Of a DNA stretch of 64,000 nt, positions 55,339 through 64,000 are shown piece by piece. The stretch covers positions 3,488,227 through 3,552,226 of the forward strand of contig NC_016023.1 in NCBI RefSeq assembly GCF_000169195.2, written 5' to 3'. The notes beneath the pieces are model-generated. The model was not told where the DNA came from, made no database searches, and worked only from the letters and a program-made list of their open reading frames with translations. Source of the DNA: Heyndrickxia coagulans 36D1. GTDB taxonomy: Bacteria; Bacillota; Bacilli; Bacillales; Bacillaceae_C. Position numbers and translations under genes: made by a program. Every line of letters starts with the position of its first letter. Within the stretch, counting starts at the first letter, position 1.

Positions 55339-55462
55339 CCTTTATCACTCCTTAACATTGGGGTATAAAGAAAGCAATCGTCATGGCGTCTTTAGACAGC
55401 AGCTTCGGGGAATCCGCCCTGCCTTTGTGGCTGAAATTGTTTCATTTTTTAAACATTTTTAA

Positions 55463-55490
55463 CACGGGACCGGCAAAAACCAGTCCCGTG
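55463..55490 (-). terminator. partial terminator between nupN and nupO
   Basis: CACGGGAC and GTCCCGTG pair across a 12-base loop, followed on the minus strand by TTAAAAATG, a weak T-tract. Such hairpins behind a solute-binding-protein gene usually allow some read-through. Confidence 0.6.
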
Positions 55491-55501
55491 AGATGGATCG
55501 A

Positions 55502-56566
55502 TTACTTCAATTTTGACGGAATGTTCACTTTCCCGTTAATGATCTTTTGTTTCCAGTCTTTCACGGCCGATTTCATTTCAGGCGTTAAATTGTCCTGTGT
55601 CGGCGCAATCCCGATGGCATCTTCTTTCAAGCCGTAAACAATATTTTTCCCACCCGGAAATTTGCCGTCCTTCGCTCTGGTCGATAAATCGATAACTGCC
55701 TTATCAACCCGTTTGACCATTGAAGTCAGTGTCACATTGTATTCCTTTCCTTTAACCGTTACCTTTCCTTCATCTGCCTGGTCGCGGTCCACACCGATCA
55801 CCCAGACGTTTTTGTTCGGATCATTCTGTTTTATATTTTTCGCTTCTGTAAAGACGCCTTTCCCGCTGCCACCGGCTGCATGATAAATCACGTCGATGCC
55901 GGATTTATACATTGCTGAAGCCATCGACTGCCCTTTGCTTGCATCATCAAACGAGCCGACATATTGAATTTGCACATTTGCTTTCGGATTGGCAGCTTTG
56001 ACGCCCGCACGGAACCCGGCTGCGAATTTGTTGATCAAATCGCTGTCTGTCCCACCGATAAATCCGATTTTATTGGTTTTTGTCGCCAGGCCTGCCACGA
56101 CCCCGACAAGGAAGGAACCTTCTTGTTCTTTAAACGTAATGCTCGCCACATTTTTCTTTCCGGTAATGACATCGTCAATGATTGCGAAATTGGTATTTTT
56201 ACGCTGATCCGCAATTTTTTCAATGGCCGGCTTCAGCTTATAGCCGACGCCGTAAACGAGGTCAAACTGGTTCCGGACGGCCGTGTTCAGATTTGTTGTG
56301 TAATCTGCATCCGATTTGGATTGCAAATAGTCAAAGCCGCCTTTACCTTTTGATAAGTGATTGTCCTTCCCGAACTGCTGCAAGCCTTCCCATGCCGACT
56401 GGTTAAAAGAACGATCGTCAATTCCGCCCGTATCGGTTACGAGTGCAACGGTGAACTTGTCCTTACCTTTGCTTGCGGAATTGTCGCTCTTTGTGCCGCA
56501 TGCGCCGAGAAGCGTCCCTGCTGCCAGGACAGCGGCAAGAGCCAAACCAAATTTACGTTTTTTCAC
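55502..56566 (-). CDS. nupN: BMP-family nucleoside-binding lipoprotein
   Basis: 354-residue extracytoplasmic binding protein. The lipobox in [15 protein letters not shown] puts the lipidated Cys at residue 23. [22 protein letters not shown] opens the BMP domain; [26 protein letters not shown] and [16 protein letters not shown] are further signatures. It heads the operon with CCCGGGGGGAACAAAA as ribosome binding site. It captures nucleosides for NupOPQ. No guanine riboswitch was recognised upstream. Confidence 0.93.
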   Translation of the reverse strand: MKKRKFGLALAAVLAAGTLLGACGTKSDNSASKGKDKFTVALVTDTGGIDDRSFNQSAWEGLQQFGKDNHLSKGKGGFDYLQSKSDADYTTNLNTAVRNQFDLVYGVGYKLKPAIEKIADQRKNTNFAIIDDVITGKKNVASITFKEQEGSFLVGVVAGLATKTNKIGFIGGTDSDLINKFAAGFRAGVKAANPKANVQIQYVGSFDDASKGQSMASAMYKSGIDVIYHAAGGSGKGVFTEAKNIKQNDPNKNVWVIGVDRDQADEGKVTVKGKEYNVTLTSMVKRVDKAVIDLSTRAKDGKFPGGKNIVYGLKEDAIGIAPTQDNLTPEMKSAVKDWKQKIINGKVNIPSKLK

Positions 56567-56700
56567 TTTTGTTCCCCCCGGGAAAGTTATTTTTGGATAA
56601 CAGTCTTTAGAAACAGCCTATTATCCTGCTTACCGACATAAATATATCATTTTTTAATTGCGAAAGAAACATAAATTTATATTTTTGTCGAAAATAGTAA

Positions 56701-56749
56701 AACCTGCGCGCACCGCGGCGTTTTGTGGCCGCTAAGGTGCGCGCAGGTT
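56701..56749. terminator. strong bidirectional terminator after spoIIIE
   Basis: AACCTGCGCGCACC and GGTGCGCGCAGGTT form a perfect 14-bp stem with an inner GCGGC/GCCGC stem, and T-tracts on both strands, 15 bases beyond the spoIIIE stop codon. Confidence 0.9.
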
Positions 56750-56763
56750 TTTTCTTTGGCGTG

Positions 56764-59115
56764 CTATGAGCTCTGTTCTTCTGAAGGTTTCGGGATTAAA
56801 ACCGCACGCGGCTTGCTGCCTTCATACGGCCCGACAACCCCTCTTGCCTCCATTGCATCAATCAGCCGCGCCGCCCTTGTATAGCCAATCCGGAAACGGC
56901 GCTGCAACATGGAGACGGAAGCGGTCTGCATTTCCGAGATTAAGAGAACCGCTTCATCATATAATTCATCGTCGAAATCCGGTTGGTCCTGAGGCTCTTC
57001 CGGAATCATCTCTTCCTGGTACTGTGCTTTTTGCTGGGAAATGACGAAATCCACGACTTCTTCAACTTCTTCATCGGAAAGATAAGCGCCCTGGACGCGT
57101 ACCGGTTTGGAAGCCCCAACCGGCAAAAACAGCATGTCCCCGCGGCCAAGCAGTTTTTCCGCGCCACCCGTATCCAAAATCGTTCTCGAGTCAGTCGCCG
57201 AAGACACGGCAAAAGCGATTCTTGACGGGATGTTCGCTTTAATGACACCGGTAATGACATCAACAGACGGCCGTTGCGTGGCAATAATCAGATGAATACC
57301 TGCCGCCCGCGCCATTTGCGACAGCCGCGTAATGGAATCTTCCACATCGCCGCTTGCCACCATCATTAAATCGGCAAGCTCATCGATAATGACAACGATA
57401 TAAGGCAAAAGCGGCTGCTTGTCCCCTGTTTCGATGTTGCTTTTTTTAATATGATCGTTGTATCCTTCGATGTTGCGTGTGCCGGTATGGGAAAAAAGCT
57501 CATACCTCCGCTCCATCTCATTCACGACTTTTTTCAGCGCCTGGGAAGCTTTTTTCGGATTGGTCACAACCGGTGCAAGCAAATGCGGGACACCGTTATA
57601 AACATTCAATTCGACCATTTTCGGGTCAATCATCATCATTTTCACTTCATGCGGTTTGGCGCGCATTAAGATGCTCGTAATGATCCCGTTAATGCACACG
57701 CTTTTCCCGCTCCCCGTTGCGCCGGCCACAAGCAGGTGAGGCATTTTATTCAGCTCTGCGAGTACCGCCTGCCCTGTAATATCCCGGCCCAGCCCGATCT
57801 GCAGTTTTGCCTGCGGGTTATTTTCCTTTCCTTCAAGCACTTCCCTGAGCGATACGACCGCGATTTCCTTATTCGGGACTTCGATGCCGATCGCTGATTT
57901 TCCCGGGATCGGCGCTTCCATCCGAATATCTTTCGCCGCCAGCGCAAGGGCAATGTCGTCACTTAAACTGACAATCTTGCTGACTTTCACGCCGACATCA
58001 GGGTGCACTTCGTATTTTGTAACGGCAGGACCTAAATGCACCTGTGTTACACGCGCCTTAACCCCGAAGCTTTGGAAAGTCCGTTCGAGTTTTGCCGCAT
58101 TGGCATGGATTGCTTTATATTCGCTGCTCTGGTCCGCTGCCCGCGGCCTATTTAACAGCGTCAGGGGCGGCAATTGATAGTCTTCATTTTCATATTCCGT
58201 AAACTGGATCGGAGGCGTATGGTCCTCTTCCGCTTCTGTATCCGGCGTTTCCGGCTGCGCTTCTTCCGCTTGCGGAGCCGTGCCGGCATACTGCTCCGTA
58301 AAGCTGGAAATAATCGGGGGAGGCGTTTCCTCGCCTGCCGGTCCGGCATCCCCGTCGCTGACTTCCCCGTCTGCGGAGGCGGATTGCGGCTGCGACGGCG
58401 CTTTCTGCCGTTTCTTTTCCTGTTTTTCTTTTTTAGCTTCCCGCCATGCCTGGAACTCTGTTTTCATCTGGTTCCATTGCTTTTTTAAAAACAGCCAGAG
58501 CCCTTCCAATGCCTTTTCCACATACGGGCTTACAGGCTTGCCCGTTAAAAGCATCAGAGCGATGAGCGCGAGTAAAACGCAAATGATTTTCGTACCCGCC
58601 GAGTCAAATAAAAAATGGGAGGCCGCATACAAAATTGCACCTGCCATGCCGCCGCCGATCTGCGTACTGAAAATATTGCCGTGCACATCCCCGCCGAGCA
58701 CAAGCTTCCACCAGATCTGCTCTTCCTGATGCCAGATCCTGATCGTATTTTCGACCGCGCTGTTGCCGGACAGTTCATGCGCATTTGCCAATGACCCGAT
58801 AAGCCGCTCATGGCAGTATAGGAGGGCGCTCGCAAATAATAAATAAAAACCGGTCATGCGGACAGTGAAAAATGCAGGCCATGCCCGTTTAATCATGAGA
58901 AAAACGCTGAGCACGACCAGAGAGGCAACCGCAACCCAGTACAGCCGGCCGAAGAAAAACCGGAAGAACAGAATCAGGGTTGTGCCCGTTTTGCCGATAT
59001 GGTAAAGGGTAAAAATGCCGAGCGTAAGCAGGATGATACCGAGCAGCTCAAACTTTAAATCTATCTTGATTTGTTCAGCAGCTTTTTTTCTTCTGCGCCG
59101 CTTTTTTTTCGCCAT
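56764..59115 (-). CDS. spoIIIE: DNA translocase SpoIIIE/FtsK
   Basis: Pumps the chromosome into the forespore and clears DNA from septa. The 783 residues have a Lys/Arg-rich start, four to five membrane helices in the first 190 residues and a Glu/Pro-rich linker to about 320. The RecA-like motor has [34 protein letters not shown] and [12 protein letters not shown]. The C-terminal gamma winged helix ([28 protein letters not shown]) reads directional DNA motifs. GAAGGTGGTTAT precedes ATG 59115; the 31-codon upstream extension covers the leader hairpin. Confidence 0.96.
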   Translation of the reverse strand: MAKKKRRRRKKAAEQIKIDLKFELLGIILLTLGIFTLYHIGKTGTTLILFFRFFFGRLYWVAVASLVVLSVFLMIKRAWPAFFTVRMTGFYLLFASALLYCHERLIGSLANAHELSGNSAVENTIRIWHQEEQIWWKLVLGGDVHGNIFSTQIGGGMAGAILYAASHFLFDSAGTKIICVLLALIALMLLTGKPVSPYVEKALEGLWLFLKKQWNQMKTEFQAWREAKKEKQEKKRQKAPSQPQSASADGEVSDGDAGPAGEETPPPIISSFTEQYAGTAPQAEEAQPETPDTEAEEDHTPPIQFTEYENEDYQLPPLTLLNRPRAADQSSEYKAIHANAAKLERTFQSFGVKARVTQVHLGPAVTKYEVHPDVGVKVSKIVSLSDDIALALAAKDIRMEAPIPGKSAIGIEVPNKEIAVVSLREVLEGKENNPQAKLQIGLGRDITGQAVLAELNKMPHLLVAGATGSGKSVCINGIITSILMRAKPHEVKMMMIDPKMVELNVYNGVPHLLAPVVTNPKKASQALKKVVNEMERRYELFSHTGTRNIEGYNDHIKKSNIETGDKQPLLPYIVVIIDELADLMMVASGDVEDSITRLSQMARAAGIHLIIATQRPSVDVITGVIKANIPSRIAFAVSSATDSRTILDTGGAEKLLGRGDMLFLPVGASKPVRVQGAYLSDEEVEEVVDFVISQQKAQYQEEMIPEEPQDQPDFDDELYDEAVLLISEMQTASVSMLQRRFRIGYTRAARLIDAMEARGVVGPYEGSKPRAVLIPKPSEEQSS

Positions 59116-59177
59116 ATAACCACCTTCGATAGTGAAAACGTATTTTTCAGTCTTGCCTGCCGGAACGGGATGCAAGA

Positions 59178-59198
59178 AAGCAGCCTGTGTGGCTGCTT
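59178..59198 (-). other. terminator-like hairpin in the spoIIIE leader
   Basis: AAGCAGCC, five-base loop, GGCTGCTT, then TCTTG on the minus strand. It lies downstream of the spoIIIE -10 element, within the presumed 5' leader. Confidence 0.55.
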
Positions 59199-59208
59199 GT
59201 TTTAACAT

Positions 59209-59217
59209 ATTATAGCA
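59209..59217 (-). promoter_or_regulatory. extended -10 promoter of spoIIIE
   Basis: TGCTATAAT on the minus strand is a perfect extended -10 element. No -35 match was found at normal spacing. Confidence 0.55.
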
Positions 59218-59236
59218 TATTTGCGGCCCGGGTGGT

Positions 59237-59452
59237 TTACGGTCCGAAATGGCGAATCACATTTCCGGGTGCAAGCTCCGGATTCAGATAGTCGAAAGGA
59301 TTGGAGCTGAGAATGCGGGTAATCCGGTACCCTTCATCAAGCTGCTCTGCCAGTACCGGCACGCCTTTTACGTTTAACATTTTAATTTTATTCCAGGCGT
59401 TTGCATCTTCAGGAAAAATCAGCTCCTGCGGCATCATCGTATAGAGAATCAT
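59237..59452 (-). CDS. ylzJ: YlzJ-like protein
   Basis: 71 residues, function unknown. [17 protein letters not shown] and the end block [16 protein letters not shown] match the short YlzJ family that follows tepA in Bacilli. Its ATG overlaps the tepA stop codon by four bases, so it is translationally coupled to tepA. Confidence 0.85.
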   Translation of the reverse strand: MILYTMMPQELIFPEDANAWNKIKMLNVKGVPVLAEQLDEGYRITRILSSNPFDYLNPELAPGNVIRHFGP

Positions 59453-60186
59453 TGGATCAGCCCCTCTTTCCCTTTTTCATCCCGGTATTTTTCAATGAGG
59501 CTGTTTAATTTGCCAAGCGCTTTGCCAATCCCGCCCACTTCATCAATCAAACCGTACTGGACGGCTTCCTGACCGACAATATTGGTGCCGATATCCCTTG
59601 TCAAATTTCCTTTCGCAAACATTAAGTCCTTAAAAACCTCTTCTTCCACATGCGAATGCCGCGTCACAAACTTGATCACCCGTTCCTGCATTTTATCCAG
59701 ATATTCAAACGTTTGCGGGACGCCAATGACAAGGCCTGTGAGCCGGATCGGATGAATCGTCATCGTCGCGGTTTCAGCAATAAAGGAATACGAACAGGAT
59801 ACAGCGATCGGCACGCCGATGGAATGCCCCCCGCCGAGCACAATCGAAACAGTGGGTTTGGAAAGGGAAGCAAGCATTTCGGAAATGGCAAGCCCGGCCT
59901 CCACGTCCCCTCCGACCGTGTTCAGAATGACGAGCACCCCTTCAATTTTCGGATTTTGTTCAATCGCCACAAGCTGGGGGATCATATGCTCATACTTTGT
60001 CGTTTTATTTTGGGGCGGCAGCTGCAGATGCCCTTCAATCTGGCCGACGATGGCCAGGCAGTGGATATTGGAGTCCTGCCCGAGCTGCGGCACATTTGTC
60101 TGGCCGAGCTGCTGGATTTTCTCTACAAGCGCGGATGCCGCATTTCCTTCTTTCGGTTCTTCTTTATTCGGTTGCTGGTCGCTCAT
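59449..60186 (-). CDS. tepA: ClpP-like protease TepA
   Basis: 245 residues of the ClpP/crotonase fold; B. subtilis TepA is reported to aid protein translocation or degrade signal peptides/SASPs. The nucleophile Ser is in [16 protein letters not shown], the His in [10 protein letters not shown], and an Asp lies in [35 protein letters not shown] is the substrate-binding strand. The N-terminal 50 residues are polar and probably flexible. Followed by ylzJ and spoIIIE, as in B. subtilis. Confidence 0.92.
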   Translation of the reverse strand: MSDQQPNKEEPKEGNAASALVEKIQQLGQTNVPQLGQDSNIHCLAIVGQIEGHLQLPPQNKTTKYEHMIPQLVAIEQNPKIEGVLVILNTVGGDVEAGLAISEMLASLSKPTVSIVLGGGHSIGVPIAVSCSYSFIAETATMTIHPIRLTGLVIGVPQTFEYLDKMQERVIKFVTRHSHVEEEVFKDLMFAKGNLTRDIGTNIVGQEAVQYGLIDEVGGIGKALGKLNSLIEKYRDEKGKEGLIQ

Positions 60187-60270
60187 TTTTCTAAAACCCC
60201 TTTTTGCCTGTAATGTAAGGGCGTGACGCCTTTACGCCTTATTATTTGCATGGAAGGGGTTTTCATACAG

Positions 60271-60305
60271 AAGCCCCGCGGTTTCCGGAACCGGAAGCGG
60301 GGCTT
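60271..60305 (-). terminator. hairpin between rnjB and tepA
   Basis: AAGCCCCGC and GCGGGGCTT pair, enclosing a second small stem. T-content after it is modest on the minus strand. It lies about 95 bases beyond the rnjB stop codon. Confidence 0.6.
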
Positions 60306-60399
60306 TGCTTTGCATTTTTAATGGTGCACCAGGCGGGCCTTGTGCCACAATGAGCGCGGGCACGCGGGAACCCCCGACACGCCCTCTGTCGTTTAAACA

Positions 60400-62070
60400 T
60401 CAAACTTCCATAATAATTGGCAGGATCATCGGGCGCCTTTTCGTCTGTTCATATAAAAAGGAGCTGAGATGGTCGCGGATCCCCTGTTTAATACTCGTCC
60501 AGTCAAAAGCTTCCTGTGACGTGTTCTGCTCCACCACTTCTTTTACGATGTTAGACGAATGGCTGATCAGCTTTTCGGATTCGCGGACATAGACGAACCC
60601 GCGCGAGATAATTTCAGGGCCAGCAGCCAGTTTTTTAAGCTTTTTATCAAGCGTGACGACGACAACCAATATCCCGTCCTGGCTTAAAAGTTTCCGGTCC
60701 CGCAATACAATATTGCCGACATCGCCAACGCCGATTCCGTCAATGAGAATATTGCCGGAAGCAACCCGGCTGCTCGCTTGGAATTTGCCGTGCTTGTATT
60801 CCAATACTTCCCCGTTGCTGGAGATGATGACTGACTCTTTCGGCATCCCCGTTTTGTACGCCAGTTTTGCATGGGCATACAGGCTCCTGTATTCCCCCTG
60901 GATCGGGACAAAGTATTTAGGCCTCATTAAATCAAGCATCAGCTTTAAATCTTCCTGGCAGCCGTGGCCGGTCACATGAATTTTCCTGTCGCCTGCGTAA
61001 ACATCGGCTCCTGCACGGTACAGCAGGTCGATCGTTTTCGCCATGAACAGTTCCAGCCCCGGAGACGGCGTTGTGGCAAGGATAACCGTGTCCCCTTTTT
61101 GAATATTGACCTGCTTATGGTTCTTTTTCGCCATTTTCTGGAGGACGAGAAACGGTTCCCCCTGGCTCCCTGTTGTCAAAATTGCCAGTTCTTCGTCCCG
61201 GTATTTTGAAATTTGTTGGAGCGGGATGATGAGATCCTCTGTCCGGGCCTGCAAGTATCCCAATTTTAATGCAATTTTATATATTTTTTCAAGATAATTT
61301 CCGACAAACGCAACTTTGCGGCCGGTAGCAGAAGCCGCATCGAGCACTTGCTGCACCCTGATTAAATTCGAGGCAAAGCTTGCGATAATAATCCGGCCCT
61401 TCGCATCGTAGAAAGCATCCGTTATTTCTTCCGCCACAACAGACTCATGGGTCGTGTACCCTGGATGTTCCGCTTCCGTGCTGTCGGATAGTAACAGCAG
61501 CACGCCTTCTTCACCGATTTTCGACATTTTTCCGATTTCCGAACGATAATGCCCGCCCAGTTCCTGGTCAAATTTAAAATCGCCGGTATACACAATATTG
61601 CCTTCCGATGTGGAAATGCAAATGCCGACCGAGTCGGGAATGCTATGCGTTGTTTTGAAAAAGTGAATATCGCAAGCATCAAAATGGAGAACCGTGTCGG
61701 CATTGATTTCCGTAAAGCGGATATGCTTTTTCACTTTTAATTCCTTCAATTTTTCTTTCGCCAGCGCGACGGTAAACTTTGTGGCATACACCGGCACGTT
61801 CAGTTTCATCAGGATATACGGCAGGGCGCCAATCGCGTCCTCATGCCCGTGTGTCAGGAAAATCCCTTTTATCCGCTGCCTGTTTTCCATTAAATAAGTA
61901 AAATCCGGGATGACGATATCGATCCCGAGCATTTCGTCTTCCGGTAGCATCAGCCCGGCATCGAGCACAAACAGATCCTCTCCGGTTTCCACCACGTACA
62001 TATTCTTTCCGATTTCACCAATTCCTCCTAAAGGAATGACCTTAATGGTTTCGTTTTTTTCCTTACGCAA
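60400..62070 (-). CDS. rnjB: ribonuclease J2
   Basis: Metallo-beta-lactamase/beta-CASP ribonuclease, partner of RNase J1 in mRNA maturation. 556 residues. The metal site is HGHEDAIG: the His following Asp in RNase J1 (HxHxDH) is Ala here, in keeping with the weakly active J2 subunit. TTHSIPDSVGICI, YTGDFKFDQ, LLSDSTEAEHPG and TGSQGEPF are conserved blocks, and it ends RRPMILPIIMEV, as J2 does. Located between dapA and tepA, the normal rnjB position. Confidence 0.93.
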   Translation of the reverse strand: MRKEKNETIKVIPLGGIGEIGKNMYVVETGEDLFVLDAGLMLPEDEMLGIDIVIPDFTYLMENRQRIKGIFLTHGHEDAIGALPYILMKLNVPVYATKFTVALAKEKLKELKVKKHIRFTEINADTVLHFDACDIHFFKTTHSIPDSVGICISTSEGNIVYTGDFKFDQELGGHYRSEIGKMSKIGEEGVLLLLSDSTEAEHPGYTTHESVVAEEITDAFYDAKGRIIIASFASNLIRVQQVLDAASATGRKVAFVGNYLEKIYKIALKLGYLQARTEDLIIPLQQISKYRDEELAILTTGSQGEPFLVLQKMAKKNHKQVNIQKGDTVILATTPSPGLELFMAKTIDLLYRAGADVYAGDRKIHVTGHGCQEDLKLMLDLMRPKYFVPIQGEYRSLYAHAKLAYKTGMPKESVIISSNGEVLEYKHGKFQASSRVASGNILIDGIGVGDVGNIVLRDRKLLSQDGILVVVVTLDKKLKKLAAGPEIISRGFVYVRESEKLISHSSNIVKEVVEQNTSQEAFDWTSIKQGIRDHLSSFLYEQTKRRPMILPIIMEV

Positions 62071-62507
62071 AATTCTTTTCCTCCCGTGTTGTCTGAAATT
62101 CTAGAGCAGGAATCACGTTTCTTTTTGATAGATCGCAAAGGGTTGCCGGATTCCGTCCGATACGGCTTTGCGCATATTCAAGTTTCCGGCATAAAAATAA
62201 GCGGCCGGCTCTCCCACCGCATCCCTTTAAAAACGTCATGCCTGGCATGAGGCGCCCGCACGATCACTTGCACCGTTCCGGTTCTATCGAAAAAGACTTT
62301 CTGAGCCCGTAAAAATAAATTGCTGTCCGATCCTTTCTCTTATGTATAGCTTAACCGAAAAGGGTATATCCGGTCAATGAAGAGCGTGTGATATTTCTAT
62401 CGACAAATGCTGCCCATTTCCGCTATCTGCTGTTTGCCGGAAGATTCGCAGAAACGGGGCCTGTTTTCCTTTCCCGAAGCCGGTATGGGATCACTTAAGC
62501 AAAAGAA
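62071..62507. other. dapA-rnjB intergenic region
   Basis: About 440 bases without a supported gene. A likely rnjB promoter on the minus strand is TTGACC (62377-62372), an 18-base spacer and TAAGCT (62353-62348), giving a long leader of about 270 bases. No known riboswitch was recognised in it. Confidence 0.45.
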
Positions 62508-62540
62508 AACGGCCCTGTCCGTTTTTCCGGAAGGGCCGTT
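62508..62540 (-). terminator. terminator of dapA
   Basis: AACGGCCCT and AGGGCCGTT form a stem around TCCG...CGGA, followed by TTCTTTTGC on the minus strand. Confidence 0.88.
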
Positions 62541-62547
62541 TTTTTGC

Positions 62548-63420
62548 TTAAAGATCGCCAAGCAGGCGGTGAATGGTTTCCCGTTCTTCTTTTGTTAACG
62601 GAACGAGCGGGAGGCGGACGCCGCCGACATCCATCCCTTTTAATTGCAAAGCGGTTTTGACCGGTGCCGGATTAGGCGCCATAAACAGGCCGCGCATCAA
62701 TGGAAGCAGCTTTTGATGCAGTTTTGCCGCTTTTGTTACATCCCCGGCAAAAAAGGCTTGCACCATTTCCTGTAGGGCCGGGCCGACAACATGGGAAGCA
62801 ACCGAAATCACACCCGCCCCACCGATTGAAAGCACGGGAATTGTCAGGCCGTCATCCCCGCTGTACAATTCAAAATCATCCGGCGTACGGGCAATAATTT
62901 GCGCCATCGCATCCAAATTCCCGCTTGCTTCTTTAACCGCAACGATATTCGGGATTTTGGAAAGTTCGATGATCGTTTCCGGTTCAATATTGACAGCCGA
63001 CCGGCCAGGGATGTTGTAAATGACAACCGGGAGGCTCGTGGATTCTGCAATCGCTTTGAAATGGGCATACATGCCAGCCTGGTTCGGCTTGTTATAATAC
63101 GGGCCGACAGCCATAACGGCATCCACGCCGCATGATTCCGCACGCTTCGTCAATTCGATCGAAGCATACGTATTGTTGCTCCCTGTTCCGGCAATGACCG
63201 GTACCCGCCCGTCTGACGTTTTCACAACCTGCTTGAACAGCGCGGTTTTTTCCTCAGGCGAAAGTGTCGGGGATTCCCCCGTTGTTCCAGCAACAACCAA
63301 AGATTCTGTCCCGTTTTCAATTAAATAATCAACCAGCTTTGCCGCCTTTTGCAAATCCAGATTCCCTTTATGGTCAAAAGGCGTCACCATTGCCGTTGAA
63401 ACTTTTCCGAAACGACTCAT
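62548..63420 (-). CDS. dapA: 4-hydroxy-tetrahydrodipicolinate synthase
   Basis: First dedicated enzyme of lysine, peptidoglycan diaminopimelate and spore dipicolinate synthesis; condenses aspartate semialdehyde with pyruvate. 290 residues. The Schiff-base lysine is in IVAVKEASGNLD, the catalytic Tyr in VIYNIPGRSAVN, and AGTTGESPTL is the substrate loop. ATG 63420 has GAGGAGTGTAAGT upstream; the longer frame crosses this site. Lies 73 bases after the old dapG end. Confidence 0.96.
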   Translation of the reverse strand: MSRFGKVSTAMVTPFDHKGNLDLQKAAKLVDYLIENGTESLVVAGTTGESPTLSPEEKTALFKQVVKTSDGRVPVIAGTGSNNTYASIELTKRAESCGVDAVMAVGPYYNKPNQAGMYAHFKAIAESTSLPVVIYNIPGRSAVNIEPETIIELSKIPNIVAVKEASGNLDAMAQIIARTPDDFELYSGDDGLTIPVLSIGGAGVISVASHVVGPALQEMVQAFFAGDVTKAAKLHQKLLPLMRGLFMAPNPAPVKTALQLKGMDVGGVRLPLVPLTKEERETIHRLLGDL

Positions 63421-63541
63421 ACTTACACTCCTCATCCTGCCAGGTTTTGCAAGTTGCAAGGTGAAAACACCCGGCAGAAAATCTTTCATTTTTTACGCAT
63501 GAATTTCATACGTTTCCGTTTCGCTTTCTAAATTAAAGGCA

Positions 63542-64000
63542 TCATGAAAGGGCATTGACCGCTGTAACCAGATCTTCCTGCTTCACCAGCACCCAGATGG
63601 TTGTATGGCTGTCAGCAGACTGTAAAATCCGGATCCCTTTTTCGGAAAGCGCCGACACGATTTTATACGTGATACCCGGCACGCCCGCAATCCCGGCGCC
63701 GACAATCGATACTTTGGCGCAGTTCCGTTCAATTACCGGTTCATGCCCCAGTTTTTTCAGCACCGCTTCCGCCCGGTTTGCCACCTCTCCTGAAACCGTG
63801 TAGACAACGCTTGTCGGGGAAATATTGATAAAATCGACACTGATATTTTCAGCAGCCATCGCTTTAAACACAACCGTCTGCAAATCATACTGCCCGTCTT
63901 TTGCATATACTTTAATCTGTGAAACATTCGGTACATGCGCAATTCCGGTAACGGTGCGTTCTTTTATATCGGTCCCGAGTTTCTGGCGATGGCTTAAAGA
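63542..64000 (-). CDS. dapG: aspartokinase I, C-terminal part (cut by window edge; probable 3' frameshift)
   Basis: Aspartate phosphorylation, first step of the lysine/diaminopimelate branch. Only the last 152 codons are visible: the two regulatory ACT domains (VTGIAHVPNVSQIKVYAKDG, AENISVDFINISPTSVVYTV, AGIAGVPGITYKIVSALSEKGIRIL, DSHTTIWVLVKQ). The frame stops just after VNALS. The +1 frame then reads HDAFNLESETETYEIHA and stops at 63493. B. subtilis DapG continues VNALHDAF, so one extra base in the AAA/TTT run at 63547-63549 seems to have truncated the protein by about 17 residues. Confidence 0.9.
   Translation of the reverse strand, partial: SLSHRQKLGTDIKERTVTGIAHVPNVSQIKVYAKDGQYDLQTVVFKAMAAENISVDFINISPTSVVYTVSGEVANRAEAVLKKLGHEPVIERNCAKVSIVGAGIAGVPGITYKIVSALSEKGIRILQSADSHTTIWVLVKQEDLVTAVNALS

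Noticed and set aside
56570..56720. CodY-like or purine-riboswitch signal upstream of nupN
   Set aside because: ATTTTCGACAAAAAT matches the CodY motif only partly, and no conserved purine-aptamer core is visible.

Overview
This window comes from an endospore-forming Bacillaceae bacterium. It carries spore genes (spoIIIE, spoVS, spoVK, cotE, sspL, a Spo0E-like phosphatase), Bacillus-type housekeeping genes (rny, rnjB, ricA, brxA, hfq, an endonuclease-type mutL, and no mutH) and a gene order close to the Bacillus subtilis dapG-to-ynbB segment. The fhs gene, the moderately high GC and the protein sequences would suit Heyndrickxia (Bacillus) coagulans or a near relative; that species call is an inference. 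Almost every gene is on the minus strand. The exceptions are cspD, sspL, the small accessory genes at 17.7-19.5 kb and the IS110 transposase.

Layout. 1-11.9 kb: folate, thiol and DNA genes (dfrA, thyA, ypjP, brxA, a cvfC/ypgR-like gene, an ABC-F ATPase, an HD phosphohydrolase, fhs, mntR), then cspD, a zinc-finger protein, sspL and the exonuclease ypcP. In B. subtilis these lie in a different chromosomal region from what follows, so a rearrangement junction probably sits near 11.9-12.0 kb. 12.0-17.5 kb: ynbB, hflX, spoVK, hfq, miaA. 17.5-19.86 kb: a small accessory island with a Spo0E-like protein, a coiled-coil protein built on five 42-bp repeats, a secreted excalibur protein and decayed sequence. 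19.86-27.4 kb: mutL, mutS, cotE, ricA, miaB. 27.7-37.0 kb: putrescine catabolism genes (patA, an aldehyde dehydrogenase, a sigma54 activator, puuP) followed by two U32 tRNA-hydroxylation-type genes; B. subtilis has tdh-kbl here. 37.2-49.8 kb: spoVS, ymdB, rny, recA, cinA, pgsA, a rodZ-like gene, ymfK, ymfJ, ymfI, ymfH, ymfF. 49.9-51.6 kb: an IS110-family element with long structured non-coding ends. 51.8-56.6 kb: a nucleoside ABC importer (nupN, nupO, nupP, nupQ). 56.8-64 kb: spoIIIE, ylzJ, tepA, rnjB, dapA and the 3' end of dapG, which is cut by the window edge.

The most interesting points are these. (1) A self-contained sigma54 regulon for putrescine: two promoters with exact -24/-12 spacing and an identical dyad, TATGCA-N4-TGCATA, upstream of both the aldehyde dehydrogenase/patA operon and puuP, with the activator gene between them. 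(2) An IS110-family recombinase with subterminal inverted repeats and a structured left end that may encode a bridge RNA; the element apparently separates ymfF from its promoter. (3) Two hairpin repeats between miaA and hfq that resemble the right ends (omega-RNA 3' ends) of IS605/IS1341-type elements, with no transposon gene nearby. (4) A probable one-base insertion near the 3' end of dapG.

Start codons were chosen from ribosome binding sites and remembered family alignments; no database search was possible.
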